Assembly: GCF_037055355.1 (NCBI RefSeq)
Contig: NZ_CP146350.1
Span: 3,867,001-3,931,000 of the forward strand
Source of the DNA: Streptomyces sp. DG1A-41
GTDB taxonomy: Bacteria > Actinomycetota > Actinomycetes > Streptomycetales > Streptomycetaceae
Direction of reading: 5' to 3'
Length of the DNA: 64,000 nt
The position numbers and the translations under genes are program-made. This document shows, in pieces, positions 44,189 to 53,400 of the stretch (position 1 is the stretch's first letter; each line of letters starts with the position of its first letter). The notes beneath the pieces are model-generated. The model did no database searches. It was given only the letters and a program-made list of their open reading frames with translations, and was not told the origin of the DNA.

Positions 44189-44830
44189 TCAGATGCGAAG
44201 CACGGGCGCGGCTCCCAGCCACCTCAGGACCGCGTCCGTGCTGCCGCGTGCGTCCAGCTTGGCGTAGATGTTGCTGAGGTTGTTGCGGACGGTCTTCTCG
44301 CTCAGCCGCAGTCGCAGCCCGATCTCCTGCGCGCCCAGCCCGGTCGACAGCAGCTCCATGATCTGCCGTTCGCGCGGGGAGAGTTGCCCGCGCAGCCGCT
44401 CCAGCGCCGTGTCGTGCGGGGACGACGCCCGGCGGGCCCCCTCGCGCAGGGCGGCGCAGGCCGCCGGGGAGAGGTAGGTGTGCCCGACGGTGGCCCCGAC
44501 GACGGCAGAGGAGAGCATGCAGGTGCAGTAGTCGCCCTCGACCAGATACCCGGCGCCGCCCCGGAACACCTCCACGATGGTCTCGGTGTCCCGGTGCGGA
44601 CCGACCACGATCACCGGGACACCGCCGGCCCGCAGCTCCCGTAGGCCGTCCACCGGTTCGGCGCAGCGCAGGACGACGACGTCGACGCCGTCCGGGACGC
44701 GGAAGGGCGGGGGCGGGCGCAGGCTCACCACCCGCTCGACGTACGGGTCGTCCGGGGCCGGCCAGTCGGGATGCGGCCAGGCGCCCTCGGGGCAGGCGAG
44801 GGCGACGGAGAGTTTCCGGGAAGTGCGCAC
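44189..44830 (-). CDS. LuxR-family response-regulator-like protein
   Basis: A 213-residue protein. The N-terminal 120 residues look like a degenerate receiver (VDVVVLRCAEPVDGL, VPVIVVGPHRDTETIVEVFRGGAGYLVEGD) without an obvious phospho-Asp pocket. Residues 145-205 form a clear LuxR helix-turn-helix: LSPRERQIMELLSTGLGAQE and LSEKTVRNNLSNIYAKL. It is convergent with the secreted-protein pair. The GTG start lies just downstream of a set of CCGTACG repeats that may be its own binding sites. No sensor kinase is adjacent. Confidence 0.87.
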   Translation of the reverse strand: MRTSRKLSVALACPEGAWPHPDWPAPDDPYVERVVSLRPPPPFRVPDGVDVVVLRCAEPVDGLRELRAGGVPVIVVGPHRDTETIVEVFRGGAGYLVEGDYCTCMLSSAVVGATVGHTYLSPAACAALREGARRASSPHDTALERLRGQLSPRERQIMELLSTGLGAQEIGLRLRLSEKTVRNNLSNIYAKLDARGSTDAVLRWLGAAPVLRI

Positions 44831-44853
44831 GTCGTTGTGTCCTTCCGCCGAAG

Positions 44854-44888
44854 CCGTACGAGTCCGTACGTGTCCGTACGTCCGTACA
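44854..44888. promoter_or_regulatory. four CCGTACG iterons upstream of luxR-type gene
   Basis: CCGTACG or CCGTACA starts at 44854, 44864, 44874 and 44882, with spacings of 10, 10 and 8 bp, so three are in exact helical phase. Each contains the palindrome CGTACG or nearly so. They lie 24-58 bases upstream of the GTG at 44830, a position suited to autoregulation. Confidence 0.6.
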
Positions 44889-44932
44889 TACGGAGACCGG
44901 CGGGGACATGTTCAAGCTTTCAAGGAACGCGC

Positions 44933-45856
44933 CTACGGCAGCAGTGGCGCGACCTCCTTCCCGAACTGCTCGATCTGCGCGAGGAGTTCGTTCCGGCTCC
45001 GGCTGCGGAAGCGCATCTGGACCTGGTCCACGCCCATCGCGGAAAAGGCCCGCAACGACCCGGCGATCGCCTCGACGGGCCCGCTGACCGTGCGCCGCCC
45101 GACGTCCCAGCCCGGCGTCCCGACGTACAGGGGCTCGGCGATGGCGCCGACGGTGAACGGCCCCTCGATTTCGGCCTCTTCCCTGAGCCGCCGTATCCGC
45201 GCGATGCGGTCCGGCAGCAGGTCCCTCGGGTCTCCCTGCGGCAGCCAGCCGTCACCCTTGAGCGCGGCCCGTCGCAGGGCGGCGGGGGAGGACCCACCGA
45301 CCCAGAGGGGGACACGGTCCTGCGCCGGGCGGGGCCGCTGCCCGAGCTCCTCGAAGTCGTACAGCTTGCCGTGGTGTTCGGGGAACTCCTCGGTCCCGAG
45401 GGCAGCACGCAGGGCGTCGATCGACTCGTCGAGCACGGCCCCGCGCCGCTCGAAGTCGGCCCCCAGCACCTCGAACTCCTCCCGCACGTGCCCGGCCCCG
45501 ACCCCGAGGATCAGCCGTCCGCCCGAGAGATGGTCGAGGGTGGCGTACTGCTTGGCGGTGAGCAGCGGATGCCGCAGGCCCACCACGGCGACGTGGCTGA
45601 GCAGCCGGGTCCGCTCGGTGGCCGCCGCGAGGAAGGCGAGGGTGGCGACCGGGTCGTACCAGACCGTGCTCATCGCGGACGCGAGGCGGCGCGGGATGGC
45701 GACGTGGTCGCAGCTCGCCAGGTAGGCGAAGCCGGCCCGGTCGGCGGCGCGGGCGACGGCGAGCAGGTCCTCGGGCCCGGCGGCGGCTTCCCAGGGCTCG
45801 GCGTAGATCGTGCTCTGGGACTGGACCGGGAGCTGGATCCCGTACGCCAGGCTCAC
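44933..45856 (-). CDS. LLM-class F420-dependent oxidoreductase
   Basis: A 307-residue luciferase-like barrel: YGIQLPVQSQS, FAYLASCDHVAIPR near 47, LDHLSGGRLILGVGAGH near 110, VPLWVGGSSPAALRRAA near 185 and DQVQMRFRSRSRNELL near the end. It is the third LLM protein of the window. The GTG overlaps the stop of the amidohydrolase gene (GTGA), so the two are coupled, and both would be governed by the operator at 47110. Confidence 0.9.
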   Translation of the reverse strand: MSLAYGIQLPVQSQSTIYAEPWEAAAGPEDLLAVARAADRAGFAYLASCDHVAIPRRLASAMSTVWYDPVATLAFLAAATERTRLLSHVAVVGLRHPLLTAKQYATLDHLSGGRLILGVGAGHVREEFEVLGADFERRGAVLDESIDALRAALGTEEFPEHHGKLYDFEELGQRPRPAQDRVPLWVGGSSPAALRRAALKGDGWLPQGDPRDLLPDRIARIRRLREEAEIEGPFTVGAIAEPLYVGTPGWDVGRRTVSGPVEAIAGSLRAFSAMGVDQVQMRFRSRSRNELLAQIEQFGKEVAPLLP

Positions 45857-47088
45857 CGCGCCCCGTTCCAGAGCCCGTCGTCGGTCAGCCCCAGCAGCTC
45901 GATCGCGTTCCGCCGCACGATCCGCTCCACCACCCCGGGATCCAGGTGCCCCATCTGCGCCTCGCCGACCTCGCGGGACTTGGGCCAGGTGGAGTCGGAG
46001 TGGGGGTAGTCGGTCTCGTAGAGCACATTCCCGACCCCGATGGAATCCAGGTTGCGCAGCCCGAAGGCGTCGTCGAAGAAGCAGCCGTAGACGTGCTCGG
46101 CGAACAGCTCGGACGGCGGCCGGTGCACCTTGTCGGCGACGCCGCCCCAGCCGCGGTTCTCCTCCCAGACGACGTCGGCGCGATCCAGGATGTAGGGGAT
46201 CCAGCCGATCTGCCCCTCGGCGTACATCACCTTCAGATTCGGGAACTGCTCGAACTTGCCGCTCATCAGCCAGTCGACCATCGAGAAGCAGCAGTTGGCG
46301 AAGGTGATGGTGGAGCCGACGGCGGGCGGGGCGTCGGCGGAGGTGGAGGGCATACGGCTGCTGCTGCCGATGTGCATGGCGACGACCGTGCCGGTCTCGT
46401 CGCACGCGGCGAGGAAGGGGTCCCAGTCGTCGGTGTGGATGGAGGGGAGCCCGAGGTAGGGCGGTATCTCGGAGAAGGCGACGGCACGGACACCGCGTGC
46501 GGCGTTGCGCCGGACCTCCTCGGCCGCCAGGTCGGGGTCCCACAGGGGGATGAGCGTGAGCGGGATGAGCCGCCCGTGCGCCTTCGGCCCGCACCACTCC
46601 TCCACCATCCAGTCGTTGTAGGCGCGGACGCAGAGCAGACCCAGCTCGTGGTCCTTCGCCTCGGTGAAGGTCTGGCCGCAAAAGCGCGGGAACGTCGGGA
46701 AGCAGAGGGCGGACTGGACGTGGTTGACGTCCATGTCGGCGAGCCGGGCCGGGACGTCGTAGGAACCGGGACGCATCTGCTCGTAGGTGATGACCTCCAG
46801 GCGGATCTCGTCCCTGTCGTACCCGACGGCGGTGTCGAGGCGGGTCAGGGGCCGGCGGAGGTCCTCGTAGACCCACCAGTCACCGACGGGGCCTTCGTCG
46901 CCGGGCCCGCCCATGACGGGCTTGAAGCGCCCGCCGAGGAACGTCATCTCCTTCACGGGCGCACGGACGATCCGCGGTCCGGCGCCCCGGTACTTCTCGG
47001 GGAGCCGGTCCTGCCAGACGGTCGCGGGCTCCACCGTGTGGTCGTCCACGGAGATGATCAGCGGAAACGTGCTCTCGTGGGTGTCCAT
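45853..47088 (-). CDS. amidohydrolase 2-family metal-dependent hydrolase
   Basis: An approximately 411-residue TIM-barrel hydrolase of the ACMSD-like amidohydrolase group: ISVDDHTVEPATVWQ near 12 (D-x-H variant), LCFPTFPRFCGQ, the VVAMHIGSSSR histidine near 230, and LYETDYPHSDSTWP near 365 with the terminal Asp. It may hydrolyse or decarboxylate a cyclic acid. A GTG at 47097 is an alternative start. The CTGACG-ACC-CGTCAG operator lies 22 bp upstream of ATG 47088, and the LLM gene is coupled downstream. Confidence 0.87.
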   Translation of the reverse strand: MDTHESTFPLIISVDDHTVEPATVWQDRLPEKYRGAGPRIVRAPVKEMTFLGGRFKPVMGGPGDEGPVGDWWVYEDLRRPLTRLDTAVGYDRDEIRLEVITYEQMRPGSYDVPARLADMDVNHVQSALCFPTFPRFCGQTFTEAKDHELGLLCVRAYNDWMVEEWCGPKAHGRLIPLTLIPLWDPDLAAEEVRRNAARGVRAVAFSEIPPYLGLPSIHTDDWDPFLAACDETGTVVAMHIGSSSRMPSTSADAPPAVGSTITFANCCFSMVDWLMSGKFEQFPNLKVMYAEGQIGWIPYILDRADVVWEENRGWGGVADKVHRPPSELFAEHVYGCFFDDAFGLRNLDSIGVGNVLYETDYPHSDSTWPKSREVGEAQMGHLDPGVVERIVRRNAIELLGLTDDGLWNGAR

Positions 47089-47109
47089 GGCGCTCACGGT
47101 AGCGCTAAT

Positions 47110-47124
47110 CTGACGACCCGTCAG
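47110..47124. promoter_or_regulatory. CTGACG-N3-CGTCAG operator upstream of amidohydrolase-LLM operon
   Basis: CTGACG-ACC-CGTCAG has perfect arms and lies 22-36 bases before the amidohydrolase ATG, a position that would cover the promoter or transcription start. Confidence 0.8.
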
Positions 47125-47217
47125 CTATGAGTACTGGAGCGTTTCGGCACCGTCAGCCACAGCACACCTGGGCGTGCCCAAAGCCCGTTGGCCCACCTGC
47201 TCCAATCCCCCGGCCCT

Positions 47218-48144
47218 TCACACCGAAGCGCTCAAGGCCGCACGGATCTCGGTGGTCATTCGGTCCGGGTTCCGGAACACGCCCTGGGCGGTGAAGCGCA
47301 GGAGACTGCGCACCTCCGGGCACTGAAGGACCTGATTGAAGCGGGAGACGTCCCGTCGATGAGCCTCGCGTGTGCCGTGGTAGGCGTACCCCTCGATCTC
47401 GATCGCCAGCCCCTCACGCCGGAAGAGGAAGTCGAGGACGACTCGTCGGCCGAGAGGGGTGAAGAGCTGGACCTGGCTCTCGGGCCGGAGCCCGGCGTCG
47501 GCCATGCGCAGGCGGGCAACGGTCTCGGCCGGCGACCCGGCCTGGGGGTCGCACAGGCTGAGCCATCGGCGGGCTCTCGCCGACCCCTGCGAAGGGGAAG
47601 CCAGCGCCGCCACCACCGCGTCCAGGGCGACAAGGGGCGCCCGCCGCGCCCCGCCGACCCGGCGGTAGGTCACCGCACACTCCAGGGCTACGAGCGCATC
47701 GTCCCTCGGGAGCGAGCGAAGCAGGTCGGCGAGGGTCCGCACCGGGCTCGTGCACCGCAGGCCGTACCGCAACGCCACGTCCTCGCCATCGAGGAGCGTC
47801 CGACGAACGCGCACGTCCTTGACCTTGCCGCGGAAGCTGAGGGCGGGGTCGATGAACTCCAGGCGCGCCTCGGCCGCCGGGGTGAGGGTCTCGATACGCC
47901 ACAGAGCGGCAGCGGAACGGTGACTCACGACAAGTCGGGGGTTGAACAGCTGGACGGCTCGGAGCCGCGTGGGCAGGTCCGCGGCCCGGCCCGGCTCCAC
48001 CCAGGCACCCGACTGCAGGCGGCCCCAGCCCTCCGCCCTGAGGGCACGGGTGAGGCTCCGCGCGGGCCAACCGGATTCCAGGGCGCGGCAGGTGAGCAGC
48101 ACGCCCCCTTGCGCCAACTCCCGCAGCGCCTTTCGTTCCTCCAT
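47218..48144 (-). CDS. AbiEi-like winged-helix protein with DUF559/endonuclease-like C-terminus
   Basis: About 308 residues from ATG 48144 (a GTG at 48171 is possible). The N-terminus, MEERKALRELAQGGVLLTCR, resembles the AbiEi antitoxin winged helix. The C-terminal 100 residues resemble DUF559/Vsr-like nucleases: RRVVLDFLFRREGLAIEIEG, YHGTREAHRRD and VLQCPEVRSLLRFT. Such proteins are common in actinobacteria and usually annotated as hypothetical. No toxin gene is adjacent. It is on the same strand as the DUF397/XRE pair upstream. Confidence 0.65.
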   Translation of the reverse strand: MEERKALRELAQGGVLLTCRALESGWPARSLTRALRAEGWGRLQSGAWVEPGRAADLPTRLRAVQLFNPRLVVSHRSAAALWRIETLTPAAEARLEFIDPALSFRGKVKDVRVRRTLLDGEDVALRYGLRCTSPVRTLADLLRSLPRDDALVALECAVTYRRVGGARRAPLVALDAVVAALASPSQGSARARRWLSLCDPQAGSPAETVARLRMADAGLRPESQVQLFTPLGRRVVLDFLFRREGLAIEIEGYAYHGTREAHRRDVSRFNQVLQCPEVRSLLRFTAQGVFRNPDRMTTEIRAALSASV

Positions 48145-48201
48145 GCCGCCAAGATCGCAGGAATGGGGCACGGCTTGGCGGCCTGTGGATAACTCTCGGG
48201 C

Positions 48202-48405
48202 TCAGCCCTTCAGGGAGGTGAGGAAGGCCGTCCAGGCAGGGGCCCGGAACAGGAGCACCGGGCCCGTGTCCGAGGTCTTCGAGTCCCGGACCGGCATCAC
48301 GCCGGGGTGCCCGCCCGCGACCTCGACGCATTCGCCGCCGCTGCCGTTGCTGTAGCTGCTCCTGCGCCACACAACCGCACCCAGGTCATCTGCGGTGATT
48401 GCCAT
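48202..48405 (-). CDS. DUF397 small regulatory protein
   Basis: A 67-residue protein with the standard DUF397 plan: VWRRSSYSNGSGGECVEVA, VPVRDSK-like PVRDSKTSD and a final FRAPAWTAFLTSL. DUF397 proteins accompany XRE regulators such as WhiJ in Streptomyces and modulate them. Its ATG lies inside the 3' end of the XRE gene (20-bp overlap), so the pair is co-translated. Confidence 0.92.
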   Translation of the reverse strand: MAITADDLGAVVWRRSSYSNGSGGECVEVAGGHPGVMPVRDSKTSDTGPVLLFRAPAWTAFLTSLKG

Positions 48406-49237
48406 GTCGGTAGTCCTCTGCCGCTTGTTCGATCATGGTCAGGGACGCCTCTGGCGCGAGTGCCGCGGCCCTGAGCAGATCGTACGACCTGCGGTAGTTC
48501 TTCACGAGGGCCGGAAAGTCGATGAGTTGGCCATTGTGGAGACCCTCCGTGTAGGCCACCGGCGGGGCGTCCGGGAAGGTCATGATCCGCATCATGCCCA
48601 TCATGAACGGGTGGGCGTGCGCCGTTTCCGGGAGGATCTGCAGAACGCCCTGCGTGGAGCGGACCACGTGCGCGATGTGCTCCAGTTGTGCGGCCATCTC
48701 AGAGGGGGGCAGCAGGGGCTTGTGGACGAGCCCCTCGTGCAGGATCGCCCAGAACGCCGGGCGTTCCTCGCCCGCCCAGATCTCCGCGCGCTCCAGACGG
48801 GCGCGGACCTGCTTGTCGACCGTCTCGGGGGCGAGCCACGGCACCGACGTGTGGACCACCGCCTCCGCGTAGGCCTTCGTCTGCAACAGACCGGGCACCA
48901 GCATCGGCGCCCAGTCCTCGATCGTCTCCGCGTGCCGCTCCATCTCCGCCACGTCGGCGAAGTACTCGGCATGTCCCGACTGCCGGGCCTTGCGGGCGTC
49001 TTCGCAGCGCCGCTCGAAAAAGCCGTCCGTCTTCAGCACCTTGTCGACGTGCCGGGCCAGATCCAGCGGCATACGCCGCTCCCCGCGCTCGATCTGGCTC
49101 AGGAACGGCACACCGCGAAAGCTCCCTTCCGCCAGCTGTTCCAGGGTCAGGCCCGCCAGCTCCCGCTGGTAGCGCAACTCGGCGCCGTAGAAAGAGGGAA
49201 CGTTGGCCGACGCGTCGGGGTCCTTGCGTGGAGGCAC
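48386..49237 (-). CDS. XRE-family regulator, WhiJ-like (DUF5753 domain)
   Basis: A 283-residue regulator. The HTH spans residues 15-70 (YGAELRYQRELAGLTLEQLA, PFLSQIERGERRMP). The remainder is the DUF5753 domain with ETIEDWAPMLVPGLLQTKAY, RLERAEIWAGEERPAFWAIL and EGLHNGQLID. These proteins work with DUF397 partners in development and antibiotic control. It starts at GTG 49237 and is divergent from a HATPase gene at 49360, completing the usual three-gene cassette. Confidence 0.92.
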   Translation of the reverse strand: MPPRKDPDASANVPSFYGAELRYQRELAGLTLEQLAEGSFRGVPFLSQIERGERRMPLDLARHVDKVLKTDGFFERRCEDARKARQSGHAEYFADVAEMERHAETIEDWAPMLVPGLLQTKAYAEAVVHTSVPWLAPETVDKQVRARLERAEIWAGEERPAFWAILHEGLVHKPLLPPSEMAAQLEHIAHVVRSTQGVLQILPETAHAHPFMMGMMRIMTFPDAPPVAYTEGLHNGQLIDFPALVKNYRRSYDLLRAAALAPEASLTMIEQAAEDYRHGNHRR

Positions 49238-49359
49238 AGCTCATCACCGCCGTTTGCCAGTTGCTCTTGCGCAGTCGAAAGCCCTCCCACGGTACGGGGC
49301 TTGGAGGCACTGTGTGACTGATTCGTCACAGAACGCACGCGAAAACGGGAAGGCCCCTC

Positions 49360-49998
49360 ATGCGCGACACTCAACCCGCCACCGCGACCACCGCCGCCTC
49401 CATCACCGGCGACGTCGAGACGGAGCGGTGCGTGGACGACTTGAAGTCCGCCCTCGCGGTGCACGGCATCACGCTCCCCTCCCTGCGCGTCGACGTGCCG
49501 ACGTTCGCGGGCACGTACGGAAGGACCGCGGGACTGATCGCGCTCGGCAACTGCAACACCGCGACGGCGCGCAAGCTGATCACCGCGTTGCGGGGAACCG
49601 GCCGGACGGAGGGATCCGTGCTGCTGGATGTCGACCTGGTCGCTGCGCCCGAGGTCGTACCAGAGCTGCGTCGCACGCTGCGCGCGTGCCTGGGCGCGCC
49701 CTGCGCCGACGCACAGCTGTGCGTCACGGAGTTGATCGGCAACGTCATCCGGCACGTCGGGGAGGGTGTCCCGGTGAAGGTGCGCGTATCACGCTCCGGC
49801 AGCCGGACCCGCGTCGAGGTCAGCGACCCGGACCCCCGCGCCCTGCCCGTCCTCCGGCACGCCACGGCCGACGACGGGACCGGACGCGGCCTGGCCCTTC
49901 TCGACGCGGTGGCCTCGCGGTGGGGCGTCGAGCAGGGTGATGCGGGCAAGACGGTCTGGTGCGAACTGGCGTGGGACGAGCAGGCACCGGCGTCCTGA
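49360..49998 (+). CDS. HATPase_c ATP-binding protein, anti-sigma-factor-like
   Basis: A 212-residue protein. Residues 105-205 form a GHKL kinase-like ATPase domain: DAQLCVTELIGNVIRHV (N box), EVSDPDPRALP and DGTGRGLALLDAVASRWGV. The first 100 residues are specific to WhiJ-cassette homologues. Related proteins phosphorylate anti-anti-sigma factors or bind sigma factors. GGAAGG precedes the ATG. It is divergent from the XRE gene. Confidence 0.88.
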   Translation: MRDTQPATATTAASITGDVETERCVDDLKSALAVHGITLPSLRVDVPTFAGTYGRTAGLIALGNCNTATARKLITALRGTGRTEGSVLLDVDLVAAPEVVPELRRTLRACLGAPCADAQLCVTELIGNVIRHVGEGVPVKVRVSRSGSRTRVEVSDPDPRALPVLRHATADDGTGRGLALLDAVASRWGVEQGDAGKTVWCELAWDEQAPAS

Positions 49999-50091
49999 CG
50001 CGCGGGTTTCGGACACACCTCGGCCGCGACGGCTCCCCCTCCGCGCCGCCGCGGCCGAACCCCGTGTGGTGATGGCTTGCTTCGCCGTGCC

Positions 50092-50277
50092 TTACTTCGT
50101 CGGCTTGAAGGGCTCCGACGTGGCGTGCAGGTCCTTGGTCTCCAGCGGCTCGTCGGTGGCGTGCAGGTCCTGCGGCTTCACGGCTTGCTCTTCCGTGGCG
50201 TGCAGGTCCTCCGTCGACGCCTCGCCGTCCGTGCCGCCCGTGGCGTGCAGGTCCTGCGGCTTGAGCTCGTCGCCCAT
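50092..50277 (-). CDS. afsS: AfsS-like small repeat protein
   Basis: A 61-residue acidic protein from ATG 50277, nine bases after GGGGAG. It carries four copies of DLHAT, at residues 9, 24, 37 and 49 of this start, each preceded by a charged or polar dipeptide such as PQ, TE or TK. AfsS (AfsR2) of Streptomyces is about 63 residues, contains repeated T-x-x-D-x-H units, is encoded directly downstream of afsR and globally raises antibiotic production. The gene downstream of an afsR-like regulator on the same strand, with an 11-bp repeat promoter between them, fits that role closely. Its mode of action is unknown. Confidence 0.8.
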   Translation of the reverse strand: MGDELKPQDLHATGGTDGEASTEDLHATEEQAVKPQDLHATDEPLETKDLHATSEPFKPTK

Positions 50278-50317
50278 GATCGTCAACTCCCCTTGGCATG
50301 GATCAAGCAGTGAGGTC

Positions 50318-50365
50318 GGCGGGCCCGCCCGGTCACTCCCCCGAGGGTGACCGGACGGGCCCGCC
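50318..50365. other. long hairpin in the afsS leader
   Basis: GGCGGGCCCGCCCGGTCAC at 50318-50336 pairs with GTGACCGGACGGGCCCGCC at 50347-50365, with one mismatch, around a 10-base loop. It lies between the proposed promoter near 50445 and the afsS start at 50277, without a T-run afterwards. It may affect leader stability or partial termination. Confidence 0.6.
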
Positions 50366-50458
50366 TGGGCCGCTCACCCGGTTCGGTGGTGCGAGGCCCT
50401 GTGCAAGTGACCCGTCTGCCCCCCGACGCGACGGATCGACTGCCTCAAGCATGGCGTG

Positions 50459-50480
50459 GGGCGATAAACGAATGATGAAC
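50459..50480 (-). promoter_or_regulatory. AfsR/PHO-box-like 11-bp direct repeats in afsS promoter
   Basis: On the minus strand GTTCATCATTC (50480-50470) is followed without a gap by GTTTATCGCCC (50469-50459). These match the 11-bp direct-repeat form of Streptomyces PHO boxes, which overlap the AfsR site in the afsS promoter of S. coelicolor. The pair lies 18-39 bases after the afsR stop. A possible -10, CATGCT, lies near 50444-50449. Confidence 0.7.
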
Positions 50481-50497
50481 GCGTGCGCCATGCGGCC

Positions 50498-53400
50498 TCA
50501 GGCCGCCCGCACCGGGGACAGCAGCGCGCGCACCTCGGCGGCCTCGGGCGAACCCAGCTCCTCGTAGATCGCCGCCGCCTCCTGCCAGCAGACCTGGGCC
50601 CGGCCGGTCTGTCCTATACCGCTGAGCGCGCGGCCGAGGACGGTCAGGACGTTGCCCCGCCGCCACTCCCCGCCGATGCCGCGCAGCACGGTGAGTGCCA
50701 TCTCGGCGTTGGCGGCGGCCTGTGCGGGGCGCCGGGCGGCGAGGTCCACCTCGGCCAGCCGGAACAGGCTCATGCCCTCCCAGAGGCGCTGCCTGCTGTC
50801 GCGGAACACCTCCAGCGCTTCCTGGAGCCGGCCGGCCGCGTTGCCCAGCTCACCGCTCTGGGTGAGGGCGAGGCCGAGGGCGTAACGGGCGTTCGCCCCG
50901 CGCATGGAGTTGCCCATGGCGTCGTAGATGTCGATGCCCTGCTGGGCCAGCGCGACCGCGCTCTGGGTCCGCCCGGTCGCGAGGTGGATCCGGGAGAGGT
51001 TGCAGAGCGCGGAGGCCTCGCCGGGGCGGTCGCCCAGGGCCCGGAAGTGCTCGATGGCCCGGGAGAGGTGTTCCTCTCCGTCCTCGTGCCGGTTCTGGTA
51101 GAGCGCGATGATGCCGCGCGCGTTGCGGGCCCAGCAGACCGGAAGGAGGTCGTCGGCCTCCTGCGCGAGGACGATGGCCCGTTCCGCCTCCTGGTCCGCC
51201 CGCTCGAAGCGGCCGCCGACGTGGTAAGCGTTGACGAGCGTCGTGAGCGCCCGGGCCTCCGCGCGCGCGAGGCCGAACTGCCGCGCCGCGTCCAGGAGCG
51301 CCTCGGCCGTCGCCTCGTACTCCCTGGAGTTGGCTCCCGACTCGGAGAGGTCGTGCGCGGCCCACAGCAGGTCGATCGCCCGGGGGAGGGTGTCCGGCTG
51401 TCCCGCGGACTGCCGCACGCACGCGAGGAGGCAGATGGCCTCCGCGTACAGCCAGTCCTGCGCCGTGTGCCGGTTCTCGAACCGCACCCCCGGATACGAG
51501 GTCGGCTCCAGATGGTCCACCAGCCGGTCCCCCGGCCGCTCGATCGCGTACACCCCGGCCGCGGACGCCAGATAGAAGTCCAGCAGCCGCGACAGCGCCG
51601 CCCCCCGCTCGCTCGGCGGCAACTCGTCCCGTTCCGCGCACGCACGCGCGTAGAGCCGTACCAGATCGTGGAAGCGGTACCGGCCGGGGGCCGCCGATTC
51701 GAGGAGGGAGGTGTCCACCAGGGACTCCAGGAGGTCCTCGGTGTCCTCCACGGACAGGTCCAGGATCGCCGCCGCGGCCGGGAGCGAGACGTCCGGGCCG
51801 TCGGCCAGGCCCAGCAGGCGGAAGGCGCGGGCCTGGGCGGGCTCCAGCTGGCCGTAGCCCAGCTCGAAGGTGGCCTTCACCGCCAGGTCGCCGGCCTGGA
51901 GTTCGTCCAGGCGGCGGCGTTCGTCGGCGAGCTTCGCCGCGAGGACCGACACCGTCCAGGTACGGCGGGCCGCCAGTCGGGAGGCCGCGATGCGGATCGC
52001 CAACGGCAGGAAGCCGCAGGCCGCCACCACGTCCAGGGCGGCCTTCCGCTCGGACGCCACCCGCTCCTCGCCCACGATCTTCGTGAACAGCGCCAGGGCC
52101 TCGTCCGGCGACATCACGTCCAGGTCGATCAGATGGGCGCCCGCCAGGTCCACCATCCGCACCCGGGAGGTGACGAGCGCGGCGCAGCCGTCCGTGCCGG
52201 GCAGCAGGGGACGTACCTGGGCGGCGTCGCGGGCGTTGTCCAGCAGGACCAGGACGCGGCGGCCGGCCAGGACCGAGCGGTACAGCGCCGCGCGCTCCTC
52301 CAGGGAGTCGGGGATCGCCGAGTCGGCCGTGCCGAGTGCGCGCAGGAAGGAGCCCAGGACCGTCTCCGGCTCCGCCGCCCGGGCGCCCGCGCCCTGGAGG
52401 TCGACGTACAGCTGCCCGTCCGGAAAGGCCCCGCGCGCCTGGTGGGCCACGTGCACGGCGAGGGTCGTCTTGCCCACGCCGCCGATGCCGGCCAGGGCCG
52501 AGACCGCCATGACCCGGCCCTCGGCGGAGGCCAGGATGTCGCCGAGTTCGCGCACGAAGGCGGAGCGGCCCGTGAAGTCCGGCACCGTGGCGGGAAGTTG
52601 CGCGGGCCGGACCGGGACGGAGGTGGGCTCTGGGGCCGGGGAGGAGGGCTCCGCCAGCCCCGGGTCGGCCTGGAGGATCCGCTGTTGCAGTTCGCTCAGG
52701 CCGGGGCGCGGGTCCACGCCCAGTTCGTCGGCGAGCAGGCGCCGGGTGTCGGTGTACACCGCGAGGGCCTCGGCCTGGCGGCCGCTGCGGTACAGCGCCA
52801 GCATCAGCAGCTCGCGGAGCCGTTCGCGCAGCGGATGGGCGGCGGTGAGGGCCGTGAGCTCCGAGACCGCCTCCGCGTGGCAGCCCTGCTCCAGGTCCAT
52901 GTCCAGCCGGGATTCCAGGAGCTGGAGCCGCCATTCCTCCAAGCGGACGCGCTGTGCCTCCGCGTACGGGCCCGGTACGCCCGCCAGCGTCTCCCCGTCC
53001 CACAGGGCCAGGGCCCGCCGCAGCACCTCGCGGGCGTGGCAGAGGTCCCCGGCGGACCGGGCCTTCTCCGCCCCGGTCGCCAGGTCCTGGGCGACGGTCA
53101 GGTCCAGGGCGCCGTCGCCCAGGCCCCGTATCGCGTATCCGCCGGATTCGCTGACCAGGACGCCGGCATCCAGCACCTTGCGCAGCCGGGAAGCGTACGT
53201 CCGCAGCGCCGCCAGGGCCTGCGAGGGCGGTTCCTCGCCCCACAGGGCGTCGATCAGCTCCGGGGCCGTGGCCGTGCGGCCCTCGCGCAGCAGCAGCGCG
53301 GCGAGCAGGGCGCGTTGCTGGGGGGAACCGGTGGTGAGCGGCTCGTCGCCACGCCAGGCGCGCACCGGTCCGAGCACGCCGAAGCGCAGCGCCGCCCGCG

